A stretch of DNA of 64,000 bases from Leifsonia sp. AG29 (GCF_009765225.1 NZ_VMSF01000001.1:1612001-1676000); one strand, 5' to 3'. Numbered from the stretch's first letter, positions 10,419 to 18,305 are shown. Numbers and translations are program-made. Notes: generated by a model from the sequence alone, not told the origin.

Positions 10419-11690
10419 GTGACGACACCCGCACCGAGCGCGCCCGACCACTCCCTCGCTCGCCGGCTGCGCCTCGGCGACGCGATCACGATCGGCCTCG
10501 GATCGATGATCGGCGCCGGCGTGTTCGCCGCGTTCGGGCCGGCCGCCGCAGCCGCCGGAGCGGGACTGCTGGTGGGACTTCTCATCGCCGGTTTCATCGC
10601 CTTCTGCAACGCGACATCGTCGGCGCAGCTCGCCGCCCAGTACCCCACGTCGGGAGGGACGTACGTCTACGGCCGCGAACGGCTCGGCGAGTGGCCCGGC
10701 TTCCTCGCGGGCTGGTCCTTCGTCGTGGGCAAGACGGCGAGCTCCGCCGCGATGGCCATCACCTTCGCCACCTACGCGGTCCCCGCGCCGTGGGTGAAGC
10801 CGGTCGCGCTCCTCGCCGTGGTGCTCCTCACGCTCGTCAACTCGCTCGGCGTGACCCGGACCGCCGGGCTGACGAGAGTGCTCGTAGTCATCGCCCTCGT
10901 CGCTCTCGCCGTGGCGGTCGCGATCGGCTTCGCGCGCACCTCGCCGGCCGCCGCTGCTCCCGGAGTCCCGGTGAGCGCTTACGGCGTGCTCCAGTCCGCG
11001 GGCTTCCTGTTCTTCGCCTTCGCCGGCTATGCGCGCATCGCGACCCTGGGGGAGGAGGTGGTCGACCCGGAGCGCACCATCCCTCGCGCGATCACCTCGG
11101 CCCTGGCGATCGTCCTCGTGGTGTACACGATCGTCGCCTTGGCGGCGCTGCACGCGATCGGCCCCGCGGGACTGGCCGTCGCACCCGCCCCGCTCGGAGC
11201 GGTCGCCGCGACGAGCGGTGCGGCGTGGCCCGGCGCCGTCGTCAGGATCGGCGCCGCCGCGGCCTCGCTCGGAGCTCTCCTCGCGATGATCGCGGGCATC
11301 GGGAGGACCAGTCTCGCGATGGCGCGGAACCACGACCTGCCCGGGTGGCTCGCGGCCGTGCACCCGCGATTCCGCGTGCCTTACCGTGCGGAACTGGTGG
11401 TCGGCCTGGTCGTCTGCGTCCTCGTAGCGGTGAGCGACCTTCGCGGGGCTATCGGTTTCTCGTCGTTCGGCGTGCTCCTGTACTACCTCGTCGCCAACGC
11501 GTCCGCTAGGACTCAAGGCGCCGCCCATCGCCGCTACTGGCGCTGGCTCGCGGTCGCCGGAGCCGTGGGGTGCGTGGTCCTCGTCGCGACACTTCCTCCC
11601 GCCTCCATCGCGGCCGGCCTCGTCGTGCTCGCGGTCGGCGTCGGCTATCGCGTGGTCAGAGTGAGGGTGACCGCACGGGGGGCCCGCTGA
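10419..11690 (+). CDS. APC-superfamily amino acid permease
   Basis: A 423-residue membrane transporter with about 12 hydrophobic segments. LGDAITIGLGSMIGAGVF in segment 1 carries the glycine-rich unwound helix of APC permeases. GYARIATLGEEVVDPERTIPRAI in the segment 6 region is the typical APC loop. It probably exchanges or imports amino acids or amines; specificity is not readable. It lies 21 bases after the amidotransferase, so a glutamine-related link is possible but unproven. The final helices are followed by a basic cytoplasmic tail (VRVRVTARG). Confidence 0.9.
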   Translation: MTTPAPSAPDHSLARRLRLGDAITIGLGSMIGAGVFAAFGPAAAAAGAGLLVGLLIAGFIAFCNATSSAQLAAQYPTSGGTYVYGRERLGEWPGFLAGWSFVVGKTASSAAMAITFATYAVPAPWVKPVALLAVVLLTLVNSLGVTRTAGLTRVLVVIALVALAVAVAIGFARTSPAAAAPGVPVSAYGVLQSAGFLFFAFAGYARIATLGEEVVDPERTIPRAITSALAIVLVVYTIVALAALHAIGPAGLAVAPAPLGAVAATSGAAWPGAVVRIGAAAASLGALLAMIAGIGRTSLAMARNHDLPGWLAAVHPRFRVPYRAELVVGLVVCVLVAVSDLRGAIGFSSFGVLLYYLVANASARTQGAAHRRYWRWLAVAGAVGCVVLVATLPPASIAAGLVVLAVGVGYRVVRVRVTARGAR

Positions 11691-11700
11691 CCTCTCCCGG

Positions 11701-11967
11701 TCAATCGTCCGGCGTCGCCACCTGCTCGACCTCGGCTCCGTCGCGGAGCGTGCCCGGCACCGATTCCTGGTAGAGGTAGGCGGCGGCGACAGGCCAAGAA
11801 CCGGCGTCCGCGAGTCGGAAGACGTCGACGGCGGCCGCCCCTTCGAACGTGGCCGCCGTCCGCAGCAGTCCCGGAGGTCGGGGTCCGAGCAGGGGGAGGC
11901 GGAGGCTGAAGGCCTCGCGCTGCTCGTCCGGGAAGATCAGGATGGCGAGGAAGGTGTTGTCATCCAT
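11701..11967 (-). CDS. Hypothetical protein
   Basis: An 88-residue acidic protein beginning MDDNTFLAILIFPDEQREAF and ending in EVEQVATPDD. I do not recognise a family. The start ATG at 11967 has GGAGG 10 bases upstream; an in-frame GTG at 11973 is the alternative. It converges with the permease gene (10-base gap) and diverges from the small RHH-like gene. Confidence 0.55.
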   Translation of the reverse strand: MDDNTFLAILIFPDEQREAFSLRLPLLGPRPPGLLRTAATFEGAAAVDVFRLADAGSWPVAAAYLYQESVPGTLRDGAEVEQVATPDD

Positions 11968-12133
11968 GACCACGCCACCTCCGGTTCTCCCGACCGCTCG
12001 CTCACCCCGCCCCGATGCGCGGTGACCCGGCAGTGTCTTCGGCGGCATGATGCACCTCGCCGTTCTTCCGCGGCAAGACGGCAAATCGGCCGTTCCCGCC
12101 CCGCAGAACCGGAGGGTTCCCAAGAGCTCGCCG

Positions 12134-12442
12134 ATGAGTCACAATCAGCCCATGAACGCCGACATCGTCTCGGCTTCCACACTCAGTCCGGGGGCCGCGC
12201 CCGGGGGGATCCCGCTTCGGATCCACTTGGGCGAGCAGGAATACGCCGCGCTTGTCCGCATCGCGACCAAGCGCCACACCACCGCGAGCAAACTGGTGGA
12301 GCAGCTCGTTCTCAACGCTCTCACCCACGCGGAGGTGCCCGCGCCCTCACCGGCGCAGCCGAAACGCCCGCACGTCAGCTACGAGGAGGCCACCCGTGGC
12401 TTCCTCCCCGACATGGTCGCCGGGAGGGAGGGGGGTTCCTGA
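12134..12442 (+). CDS. Small protein with ribbon-helix-helix-like segment
   Basis: A 102-residue protein. The middle (IPLRIHLGEQEYAALVRIA, then TASKLVEQLVLNAL) has a beta strand followed by two helices as in CopG/Arc-type RHH DNA-binding proteins. The C-terminal tail is Pro-rich (APSPAQPKRP). No toxin partner lies next to it. The start at 12134 has AAGAG 7 bases upstream; an ATG at 12152 is also possible. A perfect 16-bp hairpin follows. Function is uncertain: a regulator or an orphan antitoxin. Confidence 0.5.
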   Translation: MSHNQPMNADIVSASTLSPGAAPGGIPLRIHLGEQEYAALVRIATKRHTTASKLVEQLVLNALTHAEVPAPSPAQPKRPHVSYEEATRGFLPDMVAGREGGS

Positions 12443-12476
12443 GTTCGTGCCCCCGCCCGTCGGCCGCCAAGGCCGC

Positions 12477-12511
12477 AAGTCGAGTCCCGCCGGTCCGGCG
12501 GGACTCGACTT
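12477..12511 (+). terminator. Perfect 16-bp hairpin terminator
   Basis: AAGTCGAGTCCCGCCG pairs with its exact complement around a 3-base loop, 34 bases after the RHH-like gene. It has no T-run. Its right arm overlaps the proposed -35 box of the next operon. Confidence 0.75.
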
Positions 12512-12533
12512 GTGTGCGCGGAGCGTCTACGGT
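12505..12533 (+). promoter_or_regulatory. Promoter of the lipoprotein-kinase operon
   Basis: TCGACT (12505-12510), a 17-base spacer and TACGGT (12528-12533) form a good vegetative promoter with the start expected near 12540. This puts the only canonical in-frame start codon (GTG at 12512) upstream of the transcript. Confidence 0.45.
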
Positions 12534-12562
12534 GTGCTGAGGTTTCAGAAGGAGGTACGGTC

Positions 12563-12994
12563 ATCGCGAGATCCGCTTCTCCCGTCGCTGCCATCGGACT
12601 GGCCCTCGCCGTGGCGCTCACCGGTTGCGCTGGAGGCGAGGACTACTCGGCGAAGACGGCGAGCACCCTGCAACACGGCGTCCTCGATGTCGCGACGGCG
12701 GCGCAGGGGAGTGACTTCACCGCGGCGCTGGCCAAGCTCGATGCGCTCGAAAGCGCCAACGAGTCGGCGTTCAAGAACGGTGCGATCAGCTCGGCGAGAC
12801 ATGCCGCTGTCGCGCGCTCCATCGCCTCCATCCGGGCTGAGTTGACGCGCCTGCAAGCCGACGCCGAGAAGGCGCAACTGCAGCAGCAGCTTCAGGAGCT
12901 CCAGCAGCTGCAACAGCAACAGCAACAGCAACAGCAGCAGAAGCCGGCCCCGAAGGACAAGAGCGACTCCAAGAAGGGCGGGAAGGACGGCTGA
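12563..12994 (+). CDS. Gln-rich lipoprotein with a probable non-canonical ATC start
   Basis: A 143-residue secreted lipoprotein. From the ATC at 12563 the protein starts (M)IARSASPVAAIGLALAVALTGC, an ideal short signal peptide with lipobox LTGC and acylated Cys22. AAGGAGG lies exactly 7 bases before this ATC. The nearest canonical codon, GTG at 12512, would add 17 residues without a ribosome site, within the promoter region. The body is helical and ends in a Gln-rich coiled stretch, then a basic tail (KDKSDSKKGGKDG). The stop overlaps the kinase start (TGATG), so the two are translationally coupled; it may sense or present a signal for the kinase. Confidence 0.7.
   Translation: MARSASPVAAIGLALAVALTGCAGGEDYSAKTASTLQHGVLDVATAAQGSDFTAALAKLDALESANESAFKNGAISSARHAAVARSIASIRAELTRLQADAEKAQLQQQLQELQQLQQQQQQQQQQKPAPKDKSDSKKGGKDG
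12911..12940 (+). repeat. CAA-CAG microsatellite coding poly-Gln
   Basis: Repeating CAACAG hexamers ending in CAG triplets encode a ten-residue Gln run inside a longer Q/L-rich coiled coil of the lipoprotein. Such tracts can change length by slippage; in-frame units would leave the reading frame intact. Confidence 0.8.
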
Positions 12995-14253
12995 TGGGTG
13001 GCACGCAGACCGACGGTGACGCCACCGGAGTCTCCCACCGGTCCGGGGACGTCATCGCCGACCGTTATCGCATCGCCGACCGGATCGGCTCGGGGGGCAT
13101 GGCCGAGGTGTACCGCGCGCACGATGAGGCGCTCGGGCGCGACGTCGCGCTCAAGATCTTCCGCCGGGAGCTCGCGTCCGCCGACGACCTCAAGCGGCAG
13201 CAGGGCGAGGTCCAGCTCCTCGCCCGGCTCTCGCATCCCTCCCTGGTCACACTGTTCGATGCGATCTCGGACGACGGCGGTCGCGGCATCCTGGTGCTCG
13301 AGTTCGTCGACGGGACGGACGCCGGCGCCCGGATGAAGCAGGGAGCGCTGCCCGTCCCCGCGGTCGCGGCGATCGGTGTCGACATCGCTCGCGCGCTCTC
13401 GTACATCCACGCGCAGGGAGTCGTGCATCGCGACATCTCGCCCGCGAACATCCTCCTGCCCCGCTCGGAGGAGTCCGGCGTCGCAGCCAAGCTGACCGAC
13501 CTCGGGATCGCTCGGCTCGTCGACGACGCGAGGATCACCGCCACAGGCTCGGTGATCGGAACGGCCAGCTACATGAGCCCCGAGCAGGCGCAGGGGAGGC
13601 CGTTGACGCCTGCCAGCGACGTCTACTCGTTCGGGTTGGTGCTCCTCGAGTGCGTGACGGGGAAGCGCGAGTTCCCCGGCACCGCGGTCGAATCCGCGAT
13701 CGCCCGCCTGTCTCGCGACCCTCAGGTACCCGACGACGTGACTCCCGCCCTCCGCCGACTGCTTCAGGCGATGACGGCGCGGGATGCGGAGTCCCGGCCC
13801 GCGGCCGCCGAGGTGGCCGAACGGCTCAGCGCGATTCTCCGGGACCCCGAGCCGACCCTCCCGCTCGACTCGGGGCTCACCGAAACGGTCGCGATGGCCC
13901 CGGCCGTCTCGCCCGACGACGAACCGGGACACACGCGGCTCCTGCCGTCGGGGGAGGAGCCGGTCACCGACGCGACGGTCGTGCTGCCTGGCGCCGAGCC
14001 GGCGCGGTCCGCACCCGCGCTCCCGGAAGCGCCGCGCCCGGCGCGACGTCGTCTTTCGCGAGCGGGCGCGCGCCTCATCCTCGTGATCGATGCGATCGTG
14101 GCGGGCGCGGCGATCGTGGCCGTCGTCCTGAGCCTCTCGGCCGGCGGCACGAGCCGCCCAGACCCGGTCACAAGCTACCCGTCCGTGTCCGGGACGCTGG
14201 GTGACCAACTGAAGCAGCTCGAGCACGAGGTCTCGCGCAGCACTCAGCCGTGA
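12994..14253 (+). CDS. Transmembrane serine/threonine protein kinase
   Basis: A 419-residue PknB-like Hanks-type kinase. Residues 25-285 hold the catalytic domain: glycine loop IGSGGMAEVY (31-40), Lys54 (VALK), catalytic loop HRDISPANIL (Asp147), metal site DLG (169-171, in place of DFG) and SYMSPEQ. Residues 286-358 are an acidic, Pro-rich juxtamembrane linker; one membrane helix spans about 360-383. Only about 35 residues lie outside, with no PASTA domains, so sensing may depend on a partner. The Gln-rich lipoprotein encoded immediately upstream with overlapping stop/start is the obvious candidate. Confidence 0.93.
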   Translation: MGGTQTDGDATGVSHRSGDVIADRYRIADRIGSGGMAEVYRAHDEALGRDVALKIFRRELASADDLKRQQGEVQLLARLSHPSLVTLFDAISDDGGRGILVLEFVDGTDAGARMKQGALPVPAVAAIGVDIARALSYIHAQGVVHRDISPANILLPRSEESGVAAKLTDLGIARLVDDARITATGSVIGTASYMSPEQAQGRPLTPASDVYSFGLVLLECVTGKREFPGTAVESAIARLSRDPQVPDDVTPALRRLLQAMTARDAESRPAAAEVAERLSAILRDPEPTLPLDSGLTETVAMAPAVSPDDEPGHTRLLPSGEEPVTDATVVLPGAEPARSAPALPEAPRPARRRLSRAGARLILVIDAIVAGAAIVAVVLSLSAGGTSRPDPVTSYPSVSGTLGDQLKQLEHEVSRSTQP

Positions 14254-14267
14254 CGCCCTCCGCCGCG

Positions 14268-15017
14268 TCAAGGGCGGAAGAAGCTCTCCAGTGAAGCGGT
14301 GACAGCGGCACGGGCACGGTCATCGGAGATCGCCGACGGGTTGTCGCCGGGCTGCGGGCCGTAGTCGCCGAACTGCGCGTGATTCATCCCGGGGACGGCG
14401 ATCATCGTGGCGTCCGGGGGAAGCAGGTCTCGGGTATCGCGGATCTTCTCCGGCGTCGAGAGTCCGTCATGGGTGCCGCTGATCGACAGCGTGCGCAGAT
14501 GGCTCTTCGACAGGTCGTTGGCGCAATAGCTGCCGAACAGGACCAGGCCCGACACTGCCGGGTCGTCGGCGAGCTGGCACGCGCGGACACCGCCGAGCGA
14601 GTGCCCTCCGACGTACCAGCGCTGCACCTCCGGAACGTGCCGCGTGAACTCGCTCAGGGGGCGTTGGTCGAAGAAGGCGAGGTTCAGCGTCGGCTTCGTT
14701 ATGAGGACGGTCAGTCCCGTCTCGGCCACCGTCGCGGAGAGCTTGTAGAGATACGCGTACGGGTCGACCTTCGCGCCGGGGATGAACACCAGGCCGTCTC
14801 CCGAGGCGTGGCCCGTCGGCGCGAGTTCGACCGCGTCGCCCACGTCTCGGACGCTGACGCGCGGATCGCGCCAGACATGGAGGGCCGCCTCCCGATCGCC
14901 CATCATGACCGCGTTGGCCCAGACGAGGAAGCCGACGGCGACGAGCGCGAAGACGACGAGAACCGCTACCGCGATGCGCCCGGCGCGGCGAAGGGCAGGC
15001 TGAGACGTGGCGACCAT
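14268..15017 (-). CDS. Membrane-anchored alpha/beta hydrolase
   Basis: A 249-residue protein with an N-terminal anchor helix (about 13-35) and an alpha/beta hydrolase domain facing outside. The nucleophile elbow is GGHSLGG (Ser140); Asp184 in SGTHDGLS and His213 in GMNHAQFGDYG complete the triad. The set fits the PF12695-type hydrolases (alpha/beta hydrolase 5). The substrate is unknown. It converges with the kinase gene (14-base gap). The ATG at 15017 is preceded by TAGTGT with a 6-base gap that also contains GGAGG. Confidence 0.85.
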   Translation of the reverse strand: MVATSQPALRRAGRIAVAVLVVFALVAVGFLVWANAVMMGDREAALHVWRDPRVSVRDVGDAVELAPTGHASGDGLVFIPGAKVDPYAYLYKLSATVAETGLTVLITKPTLNLAFFDQRPLSEFTRHVPEVQRWYVGGHSLGGVRACQLADDPAVSGLVLFGSYCANDLSKSHLRTLSISGTHDGLSTPEKIRDTRDLLPPDATMIAVPGMNHAQFGDYGPQPGDNPSAISDDRARAAVTASLESFFRP

Positions 15018-15023
15018 GCCTCC

Positions 15024-15029
15024 ACACTA
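15024..15029 (-). promoter_or_regulatory. -10 box for a leaderless transcript
   Basis: TAGTGT on the minus strand, 6 bases before the ATG at 15017. Confidence 0.45.
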
Positions 15030-15073
15030 GAGGACTCGTCAGCCTGCTGACTATCGGGCGGAGGCGCGATCGC

Positions 15074-15538
15074 TCAGCGTTCGGCCACCGGCCAGCAGAT
15101 CTGCGTCCGCCACGTCGACGAGTCGGGTTGTGCGCTCGGGTCGCTGAGGTACGACTCCCACATGACGTCGTCCGGCGTCAATCAGGCGTCTCCGAAATAG
15201 CGCCGGACATCGGCGTACGCCTCCTGGAGGGTGTCGTACGACCCGACATGCAGCGCCTCGACGACTCGGCCACCGGGGAGCGTTCCGGGTACGACGTCAC
15301 CCGCCGGCTGGATCGCACTCGAGGTGGGATAGCCCGCCTCGACCTCGACGACGTCGGTCGGCATTCCGTAGTACTTGCCGAACGGCGGACCGGCGGGGTG
15401 CGCGCCCTGCGACTGAAGGACGGTCATGGAGTCGTGCAACGCGCGCGAGAAGAACGCGGGGAGTTCGTCCATGCGAATCTGCGCCCGGACGACGGCCGTC
15501 GGTTGCGCTTGATGCTGAGAGATCGTGATTTCGGTCAT
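15074..15538 (-). pseudogene. GyrI-like small-molecule-binding protein interrupted by in-frame TGA
   Basis: The frame opens at ATG 15538 (MTEITISQHQAQPTAVV) and codes a GyrI-like domain as far as YADVRRYFGDA, where TGA stops it at 15182-15184. The same frame continues with LTPDDVMWESYLSDPS and WRTQICWPVAER to a second stop at 15074. That continuation is the normal GyrI-like C-terminus (WESYL ... W), so one base change (for example CGA or GGA to TGA) has split a gene of about 155 codons. Read-through cannot be excluded. The shortened product would have 118 residues and lack the last strand of the fold. Confidence 0.8.
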
Positions 15539-15658
15539 GCGGCCATCGTGGGCTGAGCGGAGTGCCGTGCCTAGTGCCGAACGACCCGAGTCGGGAAGCG
15601 GCCACGGCAACTTCATCGGGCTCTGGACGGGCGAGAGACGAATCGGGAGGATGGAACC

Positions 15659-15991
15659 ATGCAGTTCTTGGTGAACGTCATCGACAGCCGAAGCGAGTCC
15701 GGCACGGAGGAGGAGGCGGTCGCGATCGACGCCTTCAACGAGAAACTCCAGGCCGCGGGCCACTGGGTCTTTGCGGCGGGACTCGCGGACCCGTCGAGTT
15801 CCACGGTCATCGATGCCCGTGGCGACACTGACAGCCGCACGCCCGGACCGTTCGCCCCGACCCAGGAGTGGGCGGCCGGGTTCTGGATCATCGAGGCGCC
15901 TGGACTCGACGACGCGCTGGAATTGATGACCGAGGGCTCGAGGGCGTGCAACCGCCGACTTGAAGTGCGCCCCCTTCTCATGGCGGAATGA
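15659..15991 (+). CDS. YCII-related protein
   Basis: A 110-residue protein of the dimeric ferredoxin-like YCII fold: MQFLVNVIDSR strand, KLQAAGHWVFAAGL, then GFWIIEAPGLDDALELM and a final RRLEVRPLL strand. YCII proteins are small putative enzymes or regulators. It lacks the DGPF motif of the second YCII gene in this window (30608). The start at 15659 has GGGAGG upstream. It converges with the next gene with a 10-base gap. Confidence 0.82.
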   Translation: MQFLVNVIDSRSESGTEEEAVAIDAFNEKLQAAGHWVFAAGLADPSSSTVIDARGDTDSRTPGPFAPTQEWAAGFWIIEAPGLDDALELMTEGSRACNRRLEVRPLLMAE

Positions 15992-16001
15992 GACTCGCGA
16001 G

Positions 16002-16526
16002 TCAGGCCGCGCTCAGCTGAAAGAGGAAACGGTCGGCGCGGCCGAACAGGTATTCGTCGTCGCAGCGAAACCCTCGGAGCCAGTGCTGCCCGTCGACGAC
16101 GCGCAGGTAGAAGCCCTTGGGGAAGTCGACGTCGTCGCTCAGCGGTGCGGAGGCGACCTTGATGGCACCGGCGGGGGAGTGGCCTCCCGAGAGCACCGAG
16201 TCTGGAGCATTCGCTTGCTCCATCATCGCGAGGCGGACGTATGGCCCGGCATCCGCAGGGCACAAGCGGAGGCCTTGCTCCTGCGCTGTCGAGAACACCA
16301 CCGGCAGCGTTGCGACGTCGGCAAGACCGAGTTCCTCCACGCTGCGCTCGGTCACGAGGATCTCGACGGGGTCGCGAACGTCGAAGACGGGATGGTCGAG
16401 CAGCGTCTCGGCGTGCGCATTGAGCATGACCTCGCGAGAGTTCAGCGCCGCACGGAGTTCGGTACGGGTCAGGCCGCCGACTGCGATGGACAGTATCTCG
16501 CTCTCGGGTCCGCCAGGCTGGTGCAC
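16002..16526 (-). CDS. Hypothetical protein
   Basis: A 174-residue soluble protein with no membrane segments. It starts GTG at 16526 (MHQPGGPESEILS) and ends RADRFLFQLSAA. Segments such as DFPKGFYLRVVDGQHWLRGFRC look like a small beta-rich domain. I do not recognise the family. Base composition is closer to the core chromosome than that of the genes that follow. Confidence 0.65.
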   Translation of the reverse strand: MHQPGGPESEILSIAVGGLTRTELRAALNSREVMLNAHAETLLDHPVFDVRDPVEILVTERSVEELGLADVATLPVVFSTAQEQGLRLCPADAGPYVRLAMMEQANAPDSVLSGGHSPAGAIKVASAPLSDDVDFPKGFYLRVVDGQHWLRGFRCDDEYLFGRADRFLFQLSAA

Positions 16527-16623
16527 TGAGCTAGCGTCTCACGCGATAACGCGGCTTTGATCGCTTCGACTCGACTGTCGGCGCGGCTTTCGAAGTAACC
16601 TCGCTGAGCGGGACCGCCGCATT

Positions 16624-16702
16624 TGTCCGGCGGTGGTCTCTAGGTCGGGGGTTAGACGTTCCCGAATGGTGAGGGAGCGTATTCGGCGGCGGCGTATTCG
16701 TG
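16624..16702. repeat. Diverged intergenic repeat, copy A
   Basis: About 79 bases starting TTGTCCGG and ending in a 36-base block that begins TGGTGAGG. The 36-base block matches 17983-18018 at 29 of 36 positions. It marks the left side of the accessory region. Confidence 0.5.
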
Positions 16703-16732
16703 CCCGGGTTGCGTGGATCTAGGATTCGGAGA

Positions 16733-17143
16733 GTGTCCGACTTGATGGCTCGTTTCCCGGCGGGATCGGCCGTCCTGGCGGTCCGGTTTCCCACCACGGC
16801 GCGTGCGGTGCGTTCTTTGGGTGGATCCCGCCTGCCATCCGCATTCGCTGCGGTGGTGGACGGGGGGCTGTTGAGTCTCGTCGCGTGGCGCAAGCCGAAA
16901 CTGCTCTGGGATCTTCCGGTAACAAGCATTCAGTCTGTTTCGGTTGCGGAGACGCGATCTTCGCCTCCATACCCGCAAATAGCTCTGGCAGTCGTGTTGC
17001 GAGTGCGGACTGGCGTTGGGTTCACGGAGCTTCCGATCGTTCCGGTTTCGGACGACGGCAAGCGGTCCTTGACGTGGAGAGACGCAGAGGTGCATGCGCT
17101 TGCGAGGCGGCTCTCGGATGCCATGAAGAGAACTTCCGATTGA
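16733..17143 (+). CDS. Hypothetical protein, PH-like domain suspected
   Basis: A 136-residue protein from GTG 16733 (weak GGAG ribosome site; ATG 16745 is the alternative). It has alternating strands: AVLAVRFPTTARAVRSL, GGLLSLVAWRKP, LLWDLPVTSIQSVSV, ALAVVLRV and ELPIVPVSD, then a C-terminal helix (DAEVHALARRLSDAM). This order resembles the cytosolic domain of the membrane protein at 26454, including the Trp/Lys/Pro turn and the final helix. There is no membrane segment. GC is lower than the surrounding chromosome. Possibly an orphan immunity-like protein of the RHS locus. Confidence 0.5.
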   Translation: MSDLMARFPAGSAVLAVRFPTTARAVRSLGGSRLPSAFAAVVDGGLLSLVAWRKPKLLWDLPVTSIQSVSVAETRSSPPYPQIALAVVLRVRTGVGFTELPIVPVSDDGKRSLTWRDAEVHALARRLSDAMKRTSD

Positions 17144-17168
17144 GCGGTGGAGAAAAGGGCATCATCAA

Positions 17169-17408
17169 GTGAAAGCGGAATCGCTCATCATGTCGCCGGT
17201 CGGCATCTTGACCGTCGTCGCAGCGGTTGCGATCATCATCTTTCGGAAGAAGATCGCCGAGATGCAAAAAGCGAACGCCCGGGCAAAGTTCGATAAATCG
17301 TTGCCCGGTGTCGCGGACCGCATCTCAACTCCCGGAAAGATGGCCCTCGCCGGAGCGTTTGGCGTTCTCGTCGGGCTGATTGTCATAATCAAGGCTCTTC
17401 AAGCCTGA
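17169..17408 (+). CDS. Small membrane protein, unknown
   Basis: A 79-residue protein from GTG 17169, preceded by AAAAGGG. It has two hydrophobic segments: VGILTVVAAVAIIIF (about 11-25) and LAGAFGVLVGLIVIIKAL (about 60-77), joined by a basic loop. It lies 25 bases after the PH-like gene, so the two may be co-transcribed. No family recognised. Confidence 0.5.
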   Translation: MKAESLIMSPVGILTVVAAVAIIIFRKKIAEMQKANARAKFDKSLPGVADRISTPGKMALAGAFGVLVGLIVIIKALQA

Positions 17409-17472
17409 CTCACCATTCCGAGTTCGGACTGTACGGTGCTTCTGTGCATCTCTCATCCAACGGGGCCGGCAG

Positions 17473-17736
17473 ATGACAGCTGCGGGCGACCACCGATCGC
17501 CTTTGCCCGACATTCCGCAGAAACCCGTCGTCGGCTACTACGAATGTCCTGGTCCGGACCGACTCTGGGTCTACTACGACGGATCAAGGTGGGTAGGGGA
17601 GCCGCGGCGTCTAGCTTGGTATCGCCGCCCGCTGACAGCCGTGCGCGGGCGACCACCTCTCTGGGCACTCGGGGTGCTCCTGCTTCTGGTGGCCGTAGCA
17701 TTCGCACTCGTTGGAGCCGTGCAGCTGCTTGCATGA
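17473..17736 (+). CDS. Small membrane protein with DUF2510-like Trp motif
   Basis: An 87-residue protein. The N-terminal part contains VYYDGSRWVGEP, close to the W-x-D-G-x-x-x-R/W pattern of DUF2510 domains of actinobacterial membrane proteins. One C-terminal membrane helix (ALGVLLLLVAVAFALVGAV) anchors it. The ATG at 17473 lies shortly after GGCCGGCAG, a poor ribosome site. It is a small upstream neighbour of the RHS gene. Confidence 0.5.
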   Translation: MTAAGDHRSPLPDIPQKPVVGYYECPGPDRLWVYYDGSRWVGEPRRLAWYRRPLTAVRGRPPLWALGVLLLLVAVAFALVGAVQLLA

Positions 17737-17940
17737 CCGGAACAATTGGGAGCCCCGGAATGCCTAATGGAGGAGCATCCCATGTCCGCTGATGGCATTG
17801 GGCATTGGATCGGCGCGCTGATAGACGGGCATCGTAATGATGGTGGTCGGTGCGCTTGGGTTCTCTTACGCGCTCCTGCATGTTGGCTGAGAGATGCGTG
17901 ACGTGTTGCTCCCTCCGCTCGGCAGGTCGCCGATCACGAG

Positions 17941-18018
17941 TTGTCCGGGATGATTGGTTTCAATGCCTGGAATGCCGACGAGTGGTGAGGCTGCGTATTG
18001 AGCGGCGGCGAACTCGCG
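17941..18018. repeat. Diverged intergenic repeat, copy B
   Basis: Counterpart of 16624-16702: both start TTGTCCGG and end with a TGGTGAGG ... GCGGCGGCG block (29 of 36 identical). It lies 21 bases before the left direct repeat at 18040. Confidence 0.5.
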
Positions 18019-18039
18019 TTCAATGGGACAGGCCATCTT

Positions 18040-18060
18040 CGACTGGATAACGGGGGTATC
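18040..18060 (+). repeat. 21-base direct repeat, left copy
   Basis: Begins CGACTGGATAACGGGG and ends TATC. It matches 27174-27194 at 20 of 21 positions in the same orientation. The pair encloses the RHS gene and its three downstream membrane-protein genes. Confidence 0.6.
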
Positions 18061-18305
18061 AGTCCGGGGGTATTGCATTCGGGATTGGCAGGTTTGTAGC
18101 CACTTCCGGACTCGAATGGCCTCGCCAACTGAATCAAGACCCAGTTTTGGGGTGGAATCATGTGAATTCCTTCAGCATTCTGTTATTCCTTGCAGCTTGG
18201 CCCCGCCTCTAGATTGGCGTCGCGCTCAGTTGTTCGGGGGAGTGCAACTCGTGATTCGTGTGAGACGTCCCGTCCTGGCGGTGGTTTCTCAGGGAGGGCG
18301 TTGTC

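Larger units (their letters stand above)
17737..18305. other. Long intergenic region before the RHS gene
   Basis: 569 bases without a convincing gene. It contains repeat copy B (17941-18018) and the left 21-base direct repeat (18040-18060). A short hydrophobic reading frame (17837-17890, MMVVGALGFSYALLHVG) may be a degraded membrane gene. The stretch is less GC-rich than the core chromosome. The RHS promoter must lie here; no clear hexamer pair stands out. Confidence 0.5.

Noticed and set aside
12841-12960. CAG/CAA repeats as a possible CRISPR or regulatory array
   Set aside because: The repeats are short, contiguous and in frame, coding poly-Gln; there are no spacers.
17837-17890. 17-residue hydrophobic reading frame before the RHS gene
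   Set aside because: Too short and without a ribosome site. It could be a remnant of a membrane gene, so it is only mentioned in the intergenic entry.
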